From Apteryx mantelli (lineage: Eukaryota > Chordata > Aves > Apterygiformes > Apterygidae), in contig NC_089980.1 of NCBI RefSeq assembly GCF_036417845.1, positions 68,012,501 to 68,076,500 on the forward strand: a DNA stretch of 64,000 nt, written 5' to 3'. The notes beneath the pieces are model-generated. The model saw only the letters and a list, made by a program, of their open reading frames with translations, did no database searches and was not told the DNA's origin. Shown here piece by piece: positions 45,119 through 56,951 of the stretch; within the stretch, counting starts at the first letter, position 1, and the number at the start of each line of letters is the position of its first letter. The position numbers and the translations under genes are program-made.

Positions 45119-47406
45119 AGAAGAGGAAGAATGAAAAGCCCTAACTGTTTATTTACCTGAATATATTTTTAGCAAAATTAATAAGAAAACCCACATGGAA
45201 AACCATCTACAGATCCCACTTTGTAAGCTCTAAAGAATTCTTTGAGGACTAGGCCATGAGGGAAGCAAATCTGCAGCCTTAAGACAAAAATATGAGCTTG
45301 AAAAATGCACCAGGAGACTTCAATAAAAGTGAATACAGGGATAGCGAGGCTGCAGTTCTCTGGCGTGTGCAGAGGAGGCCTAGTTCATATCTCAGAAACC
45401 TATCCACATTCTTCACAGCAGCACATTTATTTATGAAAGTAGTGCACAGCAGAGTGAACCCCAAAAGCCTTTCCTAAATACAGCTCTTTGCAGAATTCAT
45501 TTTGTTAAAGCCAGTGCCAAAAATGGAATATTTTGTTCATCTAACCTTTACAGTGGAGAATAGGATATGTCCCCCAGTCTGCACGTTGTAGCAGTTGCAG
45601 TCCGAATCTGACAAGAACGTACAAAAGTAAATGTAACATATAACACACTTAGCTAATCAACATGAAGTACAAGCTTGCAAAACTTTAAAAACATTCTGAA
45701 GTCTTATTAAAGCAACACAACTGGGGCACACGTAGTGTGGTTCTCCTGTATCTCAAGTTCTCAGCTGATGGGTGCACGCTTTGCCTGGGGCTCTGGGGAG
45801 ATTCTCATGGGAATTGCCTGCCTTGTGCAGGACCAGCGGCTTTAAGCAGCTTAAAAAAACTTGGGCTGGTCAATGTGCTCTTGCAACTAAATACACAGGA
45901 GTTCTCTCCCTTATGAATATCTTGAGCTTAACCTAAATATTTGACTGAAGAGATTTGGGGTTCACTAAAACTGAAAATTTCAGAGGCAAATATCAAGAAT
46001 AAGAAATAATGGAAAAAATATGAATATAATAGCTTTTGAATAGCTAAAAAGATGCAACTATGCCTATAAAAAGAGTATAACTTTTGATCAGAAGACATAT
46101 TGTAATATTACTTTTCAGAATAGAACAGCTATTTTAAATTTCTGAAATTTACCACAGATATAGTTGTCAGTGTGAAATACAGCTGACTGGTGATCTAATC
46201 TTAGCACAATAAAACCGCTCTGAAAATATTGTATACCTCAGTAAGAAATCCTATGAAAAAAAATTCCTTTCTAATAAGTTAAGAGTCTTAATAAGCCTAC
46301 TTTTACTAGAAATCATACTGAACTTTTCTTCATCTCATTAAACTTCCCAGTGTTTTTACAGTCCATTAACTGCTAACTTGATTATAGAGTTGTTTGAACA
46401 CTGTAGTTAGTAGAGGAACCTTCTTCTGGTGGAAAAGACCTATTTAGTTAGAGTTGTAGCAATGTTCTCATAAATCACCAGCAATGCCCTTTCAACTGAA
46501 TTATTCAGAGTAATTTTCTATGTTTTCTTCTCTGGAAGCTGGGAAAGGCTGCCTGTGTTTCCCTTCCACAAATTCCACTAGACTTTTTATTTGATGATAA
46601 GCAAAGGACCAATCTGTCAAATGTCACATATAATGAGGATGCTACCTTTGTGTTGCTTAGCGATTTTTATTTTGTTGTGCTTTAAACCAGTCAAGAATTC
46701 TTTCTGAATTTTATCTAAGGAGGAATGAAAAGAATCAGAATCAAAACCAGAATCAGAGTAAGAATTCTCACGTTTCTTTAGGTGAAAGGGCCCCAATCCT
46801 GCTCCCAAAATAGCACTAAGTTGTTCACAACTTTCATGAAAACTGTATGGCTCTCTCTCTCGAAATCAAAGGTACTGCAGGGGGGTCTGTCTAGGCTCAC
46901 AGTCAACTTGTGGGCTTATAGAATGAGGCTATAAAACATAAAGTGTGTTTGAACAGATTTCAGAGAATCACAGAGTTTAAGGACTTCCTTAAATGTGTTT
47001 TTTCTCAGTCTGAGTTTCTTTACTTTAGACAAATAATTTTTAGTACTTCCCCCACCCCTGCATTATACGCTATGTTTCAGATGATTAAAACTACCTCCTA
47101 CCTTTTTGTCTCAGCAGAAAATAAACAACAGAGAAATATCTACATAATCAAAATGCAGTTCAGGAAACAATAATAAAAATTGTATTTGAGGATTAAAGAA
47201 CTGTCTTTGCAGGTGATCTATGAGTTAAGTAAGGCTGGCAGAGAACCAGATCTTCAAAGAGAGCTTGACACCTTACAAAGGTTAAAACATATAGATAGGA
47301 TCAAGCTCCAGCCTGGACACAACAGCAGTACTCGCATCAGTTTTAGGGACTATTCACTAGATCTGTTTCGACTGTTTTTAAATAGTTGTGGGGCTCCACA
47401 GAGAAG

Positions 47407-47436
47407 CTGGTGTATTAAACAATTTTAATACACCAG
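47407..47436. repeat. Perfect 13-bp inverted repeat with 4-nt loop
   Basis: CTGGTGTATTAAA (47407-47419) is followed by CAAT and then its exact reverse complement (47424-47436). It is too short for a microRNA precursor and the flanks do not extend the pairing obviously. Confidence 0.9.
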
Positions 47437-49906
47437 AGGACAAGAACAGCAGAATACCTCATCTAGCTGAAGTAGATTTAGTGAAGTGAAAAGTAATCAT
47501 CTGTGACAGGTAATTTGGTCACATAATGCTGGGGAAACTTGGGCATTTAAGCAAACTCAAAGTTCACCAAACCAAATTGTAAAACATTCAAATGTTCCCT
47601 GTATCAAGATTACTTGACACAGAAAGGGATCACTTCAAAAGAGTTCAAAGCTAAATCAGAAATCCCCAAACCAACTTTTTTCCAAAACTGCCTTGACATC
47701 AAATCAGTTATGTAATGGTCCATCTTGTCCAATTTTAATCCATCAAAAAATTCTATTTGATCAGTCTTGAATAAATAATCCCCACTGGATATCTTATTTC
47801 TTTGGATAATTCCTTCCTGATCCCGAACTGTGTTATCAGTATGACTTCAAGTGCTTAATCAGACACAGCAGTCAAGCACCTTCAAGCACCATTCCTCCTC
47901 AAAGTACGGGTACCCCTCACTCAATAGCCAGCTGCAGCCAATTGTCAGTGCTTCAAATGAAAGGATGTATATGTAGAGGAAGAGTAGAATTTACAAGTCA
48001 AATTATGGCCCTGACTCTTACAGCTGATCAGCTGAAACCCTGAAGAATGAGATTTGATTATAATCACAGTCCTAATGCAGAGCTAGAAGTGTTATGAGGG
48101 CATATTGAGGGCAATGAAATCTATCCTGCTCTATATGGGTATAGTGAATGAAAAAGGAAACAGAATGACTCAATCCCCATGTGGCTTTGGATGCAAGCAG
48201 ATGAATGTGTTCCTAACGTGAGGTAAAAAGATAACTTTCTGAGATTGCTTTAAAGTTTTGACTTTAAAATAGGCAAGTCTTTCTGGAGAAGGAAAAAGAA
48301 ATAGGGATTGAACATTAGTTACATGGGTGTTTCTGTTTCTTTTTTTTCCTTTAATTGGAATGTGGTCAGAAAGACTGAACGAGTGAGGGGATGAGGTATG
48401 TTCAGAAAATATGCTTGCACTTGTGTTTGAAATCCTTGATATTTCAAAGGAGGATTGTGCATCCAATTCTGGCTTTTATTGTTGCCTTAGCACTGCATGT
48501 TTGGGCTGCCGCTTTTCTATGACTCTGCCCTCTGTTCTATTCTGCTTGTTAGTTCTGTTTAGACCCATCTCCCTGACTGGCATAGGAAAGAGGAAGATTT
48601 TGCTGTAGATAATTGTTATTTATGTTAGTGCAGTAACTAGAGACATCAGTTCTGGACCAGCACCAGAAATTGTTAGAATTATATTGAAGCAGGATGTATA
48701 AATTAGCCATGCTCCAGAAAGCTTGCAGTCCACCCATGAGACAAGAAACAGGCAGCAGCAGATGAATAACTGAGACAGTTAAATTTTTGCTCATGCAATT
48801 CAGTGTGCTGAGAGCACTGCTTATCTGTTGTCTATGTTTTTTTTAGGCATCCTGGCAGAAAGGATTTTTCATATGCTCCAAGGCTATTTGCTATAGGAGT
48901 GTTCAGAAGAACTATGTCTCATGAAGGCCAGATATAAAAGGAATACAGTGTTCTTCCTCTTTTTTCCTCTTAAATGTGTCTTTCCAGAAGATGAAGTTCT
49001 TTTTTTCTCCGTCTCCTTTGAGTAATATGTGTGCCAATATTTATCTCAATGTGAAATTATGTCTTTTTTGAAAAACAGAACTAAAGATATGTATGTTCTT
49101 CCTGCTCTTCAGTTGACTGAAGGACATTTGTCTTTTGTCAGCCTCTTTGCCAGTCTGTTGTTCAAAATATGTCAGATAAATTTTAATGACAAGTGACGGT
49201 AATCTTTTAAAAAAGATTTAGCCAGAAAATACACCGTGGCATATGACAAGATATACCAGCAGTCAATAAGCCACCTGCAGTGCTAAGTTTGTATCAAAAC
49301 CATTAGGAACTGAGAGTCTACCTAACAGCCATTGCATTGTGCTACTTGTCTTTAAGGGAAGGGTCACTGAGGGTACTTGCAAGCTTGGAAAAGTACAAGC
49401 TACATTAGGCCAGAAGTGGTGTCAAAATAGCATCTTCCTCTTCCCTGAAGAAATGTCTTAATTTAGCCTGGATATCCCAAAGCAGTGTTAAAACAGTGCT
49501 CAATTCCTGTGAACCTCTGGAATCCTAAAAAGCTAGCCATGACTTTTCTGTTTGTGCTTTATGTTCATACTTCAGGGGTCATATAAAACTGCCCCAAAAG
49601 TGGGCTTAAATACATGAAATAAAGACGTGGGATTTTTTGCTAACTTGTTAGCAGCCCTACAAGACTACAGCAGACAGCAATGATCAAATAGAAAAGGATT
49701 CCTGATCTAAACTTCTGGTGACTTTTTCTTTTGCAATATGGAGTCATTCCAACATAGGGTAGTTTTTCTTCCAAACCAGAATGGTCATTGCATTGCATAA
49801 GGGTGCTTTAAGGACTTTGCTTATCTACAAAGTTTTACTATTACTTGTTTCTTCTTGAAAAGAGTAAAATAATTCTGCTATGAGGCCTAGGATAGATCTT
49901 TGTATA

Positions 49907-50328
49907 TGTGACGCACCACTAGAGGGGCGTCCGGGATTCTTTCAGATTCCAGGGTTAGTTGCACTGAACTCAAGAGATCATCATTTGTCAAGCATAAGAA
50001 TTTATTAGAGCTAAGCTGTTTTACAAATATGATGGACACTGGACAACACTAAACAATTAACAACAGACAATCTACAAGTGTAACAAAGCTAAAAAGGTTA
50101 GTAAAGAACTAGAAATATAACAGAACTAAAAACAGAATAGCTCTATGGTTAAGCCACAGATGCACAGTACAATGACCGTTCTCGGATGCATGGTACAATG
50201 ACCACTCTCGCCCTTTCCTTGTCCTTATGGGCCACCCCTCTGGTATCTTGGGGAGCACCCCAGATCAAACCTCTCTTCTGTGGGCTGCACCATCCTGAGT
50301 CCCATGCTTGTCTGTGTGGTGCCCATCA
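49907..50328 (-). repeat. Solo LTR-like element with GTATA target duplication
   Basis: The plus strand starts TGTGACGCACC after GTATA (49902-49906) and reaches ...CCCATCA followed by GTATA (50329-50333), so the minus-strand element has TG...CA ends. AATAAA on the minus strand (50001-50006) sits about 95 nt from its 3' end. A second CA-GTATA occurs at 50343-50349, so the border could be 50344. No clear TATA box was found. Confidence 0.55.
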
Positions 50329-50333
50329 GTATA

Positions 50334-51179
50334 ACATAATTACAGTATACGTGTTTAAAATAGTGACATACATTTTTCACAGGCTGTTCTGAGTAAAATA
50401 AATGTCTTTATAGATCATCTGGGTACTATTAATCCACTCAGATTGATCATATTTTTATTCACTATGTTTATTTTTTAATCATATTGAAGGGAATGATCCA
50501 CCTAGTTCTTGCTACAGAAATCACTAGCAAATGCTAGCAGCTAATAACACACGCCTTTCAGCCAATGATGCCATTGATTAAGAGTTAGAAAGGTACCTAT
50601 TCAGAGTTTCCAGATGTCTAGCAGAAAAGCCTAACCCCATCACCCACAGAAAGGCTGCATCCAGAGAGGAACAATCAGTCACTCAGCTTGGACAAATAAC
50701 CACATTCACAAAACTCCTTTTCACCACTGTGTTCAGGGACATCAGGGAACATATCTGTGGTTTTCAACAAAAGCCCTAACAAATACTAATAATAGCTAGA
50801 GTTATCATAAGAGCTGGTGAATCACTGATGGGGAGAATATGTTTTTGAGTTATGGTCTCACTCCCAGTGCCAAGGCAACATTATAAAGAAGCACACTTAA
50901 TGAGCAGTAAATTTATTTCCTATAAACCACTGGGAATTTTTTTCAGTTTTTCCTTTTTCCAAGTTTCACTCAGACATGAGTCTGACTCTAGCTTTGACCT
51001 GTCTATGTGCTCATACAGGGAAGACTCAGTGCGGGTTCTGCTGCCCTGTTTGTCAACACCCATTCTTATCACTTTCAAGTTTTTTGAAAATCATTTGCCA
51101 ATATCTTTGATGTTAAGAAAGGTAGGTTTTTGTTATCTTAAGTTTTCATTTACTAGGCCAATGTAACTATCAAATAAGA
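50334..51179. other. AT-rich sequence, no gene seen
   Basis: Short ORFs only, with no recognised repeat or RNA gene. Confidence 0.55.
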
Positions 51180-51370
51180 TGTTGGGTTAGGACATAGTGT
51201 ACAACCTTGAGAAAGTTCTTTTCATAGTTCTAGCTTCAGTTTCACTTCTGAATCAGTCTCTGGCTTGCCTTTTTTACATTGTAAGTTCTTTGGAGCAAAA
51301 AACAGTCTCTCCTTCCAAATAATGTATCAAGCATGTGATCACAATCAATGCAATACACTTCTTGAGGATG
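51180..51370 (+). repeat. MIR-like SINE remnant
   Basis: The order CTTGAGAAAGTTC, CTTCAGTTTC, then ACATTGTAAGTTCTTTGGAGC, AACAGTCTCT and GCAATACACTT follows the 3' part of MIR-like amniote SINEs that end in a TTGTAAGCTCTTTGGGGCA type block. Divergence is high. Confidence 0.5.
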
Positions 51371-54300
51371 GTTACCTTTCAGAACAGTGCAGTGAAGTAG
51401 CTATGAGTTATTCCTTCCTGGTGTACCTTTCATATCTCTAAATGCAAAGATTTACTGTGGTATGACACTGGTTGAACAGAGGTCATATTTACTTAGTAAG
51501 AAAAAGAACAAAATAATTCTTTGATATACAGTAATAAAATATGTCCTGGTAATTTCACCACTACAACTGAGTTATATATTTAAAAAGTAATACTTTTCTT
51601 GTTAAATTTTGGGCATAAATTATTTTTTGGGACTCAGTAAAAAACCTGCTCTCATTCACTACCTTTGCAGAGAGGAGTGTAATGCCATTAATTTGAACTT
51701 TTGACAGGATAATCTAGAATGTTACTGTATCAAATATATGGCTTCACATAATAGTATTACAGTAAATTTCAGAGAAATAATGGTTTAAAAAAAGAATAGA
51801 GAATTCAAAATCAAAGCATTAAAATAAGAGATGACAAACAATACTGTAAAATATTTAGTTCAACCCTTTGTATGCACGCCATATAAATAATTCTATAGTA
51901 TCATGATGATATACCAACTTTCCACATTCATATGACAGACCAAAGCTGCAGGTGAACCGTGTTCCTGCAGGAAGGCTGTTGCTTGTAGCATCCTCACCTA
52001 CTTTGGAAAAGTGTTTAGAAAATGAAACAAATTTTTTAGGAAGAGAAAGTTTGATCTCAGTATAAAATAATTGAAAGCTGCACTGAATTCAATGGCTCAC
52101 AACTGCAGACTGTGGACCAAGATTAGTTAATAGCATTTCCTCATGTATCTATACCTTTGATTTTCTAAGAATTTGCTATATATTACCTATATTTTTTCAG
52201 TGAAATGTTTTTATATCCATTTTATATATAAATAATACAAAATTTGTATTATTTGCTAGAATTATTTTATTGAAGAATTCCAACTTAGAGTGAAATGGGT
52301 ATTCCCTAAAATCATCAAGTCTTAAATGTCTCAGATAACAGTTCATAATTAATTGGTACCTTTCATAGTTTTCATTGACACTGCAACTTACCTGTCTGGA
52401 AAAAAGCAATAATACTTGACCTCAAGGAGAAGGAGAGTTGGTATGAAATGTTCTTATATTTTCATGATCAGCCTCATGATGAAAAAAATAAAAAGAGAGA
52501 GAGAGAGGAATAATATGAGCAAATGAAGGGTTTGAAATTGCTGTAGTAAATAACACATAGGAACATAAGCTGATAAATGAGGAGAAAGCAGAATGATGAA
52601 AAGATATTCACTCACTCACAGCCTCAAGCCCTGAATATACAAGTTTGAACAAAATGAAGCTTAATTGGTAATTCTGATAATTCATAATTTATTAAATACC
52701 AGCATTTCTGTCACTGCTGCATTACAGTCAATGTTATGAGAACAGACAAATAAAATTGTAGTATTTCCGAGAAAGTCGGCTAAGCTTAAAAAGGCATAGA
52801 ACCATTTCAGACTTTCTTCCTAACATTTTGATAGAAAGTTATACAGATACTCTGTTCTTCCAGCCACTTGTACAGCAGTGAAGAAAAAAGAAAATTTGTT
52901 TAATTTACATGCTTATTTCATATTACTTTGGCTTGTTTATGCTCTAGAACACACTCAATGCATCAATGAAGTCTGTACTGTGGTGCTACACACACTTAGA
53001 TTTTTGCTTAAGGGAAAGATGGGGACAAAAGTCTTTAAAAAACACTTTTAAGAAAAGAACCAGGAAAGGAGATAATCCTTCTTTGCTGAAGATACTTCTA
53101 CATTTCCAGATAAGCCAGCTGGCAGTCATGAAATTTCCAAATGTGTCTGAACACTTCCTTCTAGTTTTGACCATCCCAACAGTTCTTGCCACTAGCATTT
53201 CTAAGAAAAGCCACAAGCAGGATCCATAGGAGACACACACATACTTACACATGAGGCTATCTATTCATGAAAGGCAACAGACAGTCCTTGAGTTTCAGTT
53301 TAATTGAGAGCAGTGATTATGTATTCATACAAGCTCTAGCCATAGTTATTTCAGATGAGTAGAGGTAAACCTATGGAGCAGTTTCTGCAAGGCTGCTTCT
53401 TTACTTGCAAGTGCAAGAAAGGAGTGATTTATGCAAAGACAATTAATCTATATGAGGAAACATACACTTGAAAGTCATTCAGTGTACCAGATGAAGCTAC
53501 GTGCTTTTCTCTTTGGTCATGTTTCAGCTATTCATTACAACTATCTCTGCAGCCAGCATCTAGTCCCTCATTGATGAGGTTTCTCAATGCTCCTTGTCTT
53601 GTTCATCACTTTTTTTTTAACTTTGTTCATAACTTTTTTCTTATATACACAGAACTCAACACATATCAGGTTTAATTGTCTATAACAAGATGTCTTCAAA
53701 GTGACCCGTATATCTGCAAGTATTCTTTAAATACCTTAAAATACCTGTTCTAAACATCTTTGGCAAAGTTAAAAACTTACCATTTGGGAAGAAGGCTTAT
53801 TAAGAAACTTTGGAATAAAACAACTAATTTATTTTTCCAGACAAAAATCTGAGTATATCCCTTGAAAGAAAGACTGAAAGTTTTATGGTGACATCAGATG
53901 CTTGCATATAAGGCTTTGGTTCTTTGTAGAAGATGAAATTCCAAAAAATGGGGGGTCTAAAATAGGAGGAGAAAATCTGTAAAATTTAAAAACTGAAAGA
54001 ATATTTAAGCTTACTTGTGGGAACTGCATATGAGTTTGAAGATGTTTCTCTTCTGCTGCGATGAATAATTTTTTTATTTTATTATGTAGTGGAAATATTT
54101 CTGAAAATCCACACTATACTGAGAAAATGTTTATCCAGTAAACGCTTCATGGGAACATGTTGAAAAGTGAACAGTGTCAATGGAAACCAGACAAAAAAGA
54201 TTTCCTGCTTCTACTTCAATATTAAGCTTTTATTACTTTGTCATATGCTGTTAAATATAGTAGTCTGAGTGCTGCCCAGTAATAAATTTCCTTTTCACCA

Positions 54301-56018
54301 CTGCAGTGATGAAAATGGGGGCATAAAGTAATGCAAACCAGGCAGACAGATGTTTTGAGTAAAGCTTGCTGTACGAGCCTCATGCTGCCACCTTCCATTC
54401 TTCATTAGGGCCAATAGCTCTATTTCGCAATCTGAGAACTTCAGACTATCTCACATGACGAAGAACAAAAAAATGCTATTACCAGCATTTGCTGTATTCT
54501 TTAAAAAACATATAGCAGTTATGAAGCCTTTAAGGCTATCAACCCACAGGATCTTTCAAGGTAAGCAAGTAGGAGTTTTTTCTGCTAAAGGAGAGGTTCA
54601 AGAAATAGCTTTTCACTTTCATTATACTGATAATAAACCAATAGTACATACTTTCCTTTGATGGGTACTTAATTAATTGATTGGACTTAGCATTGCTAGC
54701 ATTTCAGGGCAAGATTCTTTCCTCAATTTTAGTGGTAAAGAAAATTCAGAATAGTTACATTGACTTGCCCAGGAAGATTTAAACCTCTACAGCTGAGAGC
54801 AGATGTTGTCATGGCCCAGCATGTATTTGCTAGAAGGGCTAAAGTTGCTTTAGTTCTCCTTTTACCTTTATGCAGTACTAGTCCAGCTTGGGTGCTCCCT
54901 GGCATCACATCAGAGTGTCACTCAGCTCCACACCTTCTATTTATGCTGTGGCAGTATCCAACTGTGCTCTGTCTCCACCACTGAAAAGCAAAGTAATAGA
55001 GATCCTGAACACCTTCAATAAATACAGATCTTGTGGTAGTTGAGAGGAGAAGTATGACTATAAAACCTTGGTTTTTTACTCAGATCTTAAGCATGGGATT
55101 AAGACATGCCTAAACATGCTTTGCCACAGGTCCTCTTTAGTTGCCAACGGTAAACTCGCCAGTCAAACAGTAATAATCAGCATCAACTCATGGAGATGAG
55201 TTGATCAATAGTGATCCCTTAACAAATATTTTCATCTTAGAAAGTATCTTGCAGAACTTGAAGATGAGAATTAAGCACAACATAGCCTCTTGTATCAGCC
55301 ACATATAATGTTATTGCTTCTGCTATTCAGGTTATGAAATGAATATACTGGAGGCATCTTCACCACAGATAGTAATAATTTTCATGCTGTTTGGCAACTA
55401 GTGCAAATATTTCTTTTATACCTTGGTGCATGCTCATTGCTCACTCCCTAGTAGGTGAATTTTATATCATTCTCAGTCATGCAGTCATGAGCAGCCCACA
55501 GATTTGGCTTGCTTGGAATGTGTAAAGCCCTATTAAATCCTGATATTTTTTAGAAAATTTTAATATAGATAGCATAGCTTCTCCTGTGACAAACAGCTGA
55601 TGTTTTATTTAAAACAATATGCTTGAGAATTGGAGAAGGCTCATTTAGCAAAACACAGTAGTGTCAGAAACCACTGCTCTGTTCATCATCATCTGGTCAA
55701 ATAAGGTGTCTAACAGTCAACAGCATGCTCTGTTGGGATGCTGGTGAAGTAAAAAAAGTTTTCCTGCAACCATTTATATGGTTTAAATGATGAGATCAGC
55801 ACAAATGTGCTGCCTTAGAGTGATTTCACATTAATCTTTAGCCACTTCTCCTTGAACTACGTAAGTGCCATACTTTTTTAAAATACTGCTGTCTTCACAT
55901 AAAAAACAGTTGTAATTTCTTACCAAATGGGGTTAGGTTGTAATGGAAATAACTGTTTCAGCTCAGAGCAACTGGCACATGTTTGAAATAAGATATTTTC
56001 AGTTTCTTCTGGCCAAAC
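51371..56018. other. AT-rich sequence, no gene seen
   Basis: No exon or RNA gene recognised. A GA repeat occurs at 52493-52508. ORFs up to about 88 codons near 52966-53252 overlap on opposite strands and show no protein-like features. Confidence 0.55.
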
Positions 56019-56951
56019 TGGGTCCAGTCTTGTTCAACTTATTCATCAATGAGCTGGATGAAGGGACAGAGTGCACCCTCAGCAAATTTGCTGAGGATAC
56101 AAAACGGGGAGGAGTGGCTGAGACACCAGAGGGCTGTGCTGCCATTCAGAGAGACCTCAACAAGCTGGAGAGTTGGACAGAGAGGAACCTCACAAAGTTC
56201 AACAAAGGGAAGTGCAGGGTCCTGCACCTAGGGAGGAATAACCATAGGCACCAGTACAGGCTGGAGGCTGACCTGCTGGAAAGCAGCCCTGTGGAGAAGA
56301 ACCTGGGAGTCCTGACGGACAACAAGTTGACCATAAGACAGCAATGTGCCTTTGTGGCCAAGAAGGCCAACGGTATTCTGGGGTGGATTAGGGAGAGCAT
56401 TGCCAGCAGGTTGAGGGAGGTGATCCTCCCCCTCTACTCAGCCCTGGTGAGGCCACATCTGGAGTACTGCGTCCAGTTCTGGGCTCCCCAGTACAAGAGA
56501 GACATGTAGCTCCTGAAGCAAGTCCAGTGAAGGGCTACTGAGATGATTAGGGGACTGGAGCATCTCTCTTATGAGGAAAGGCTGAGAGAGCTGGGCCTGT
56601 TTAGCTTGGAGAAGAGAAGGCTGAGAGGGGATCTTATCAATGTATACAAATATCTGAAGGGAGGGTGTCAAGAGGATGGGGCCAGACTCTTTTCAGTGGT
56701 GCCCAGCGACAGGACACGAGGCAGTGGGCACAAACTGAAACACAGACAATTCCATCTGGGTCACAGAGCACTGGAACAGGTTGCCCAGAGAGGCTGTGGA
56801 GTCTCCTTCTCTGGAGATATTCAAAACCCGCCTGGACACGATCCTGTACAATGTGCTCTAGGTGACCCTGCTTGAGCAGGGGAGTTGGACTAGATGATCT
56901 CCAGAGGTCCCTTCCAACCTCAACCATTCTGTGATTCTGTGTGATTCTGTG
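56019..56951 (+). mobile_element. CR1 LINE, 5'-truncated, best-preserved copy
   Basis: The element encodes the C-terminal part of CR1 ORF2 reverse transcriptase: [47 protein letters not shown] and [18 protein letters not shown], then a stop at 56507-56509. The remaining coding and 3' untranslated parts end in GATGATCTCCAGAGGTCCC and repeated TGATTCTGTG (to 56951). The RT catalytic FADD box reads FAED, so it is non-functional as well as truncated. An upstream ATG at 55943 lies outside the element and is chance. Confidence 0.95.

Larger units (their letters stand above)
38801..49901. other. Long AT-rich stretch without recognised genes
   Basis: There are no supportable exons. The stretch contains an (AAAAC)n run at 39518-39538, a CT/T run at 41157-41186, a GC-richer island at 41770-42235, a candidate conserved element at 42655-42880, a possible tRNA-derived SINE on the minus strand near 45000-45118, and a perfect 13-bp hairpin at 47407-47436. 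All are discussed separately or are simple repeats. Confidence 0.5.

Noticed and set aside
47180-47428. 82-codon ORF after a TTTGCAG acceptor-like site, possibly an exon
   Set aside because: The predicted peptide resembles no family I know and no partner exon with matching phase was found. It is too weak to list as a gene.
55943-56018. Upstream start of the 188-codon ORF
   Set aside because: The first residues lie outside CR1 homology; the ATG is in flanking DNA by chance.
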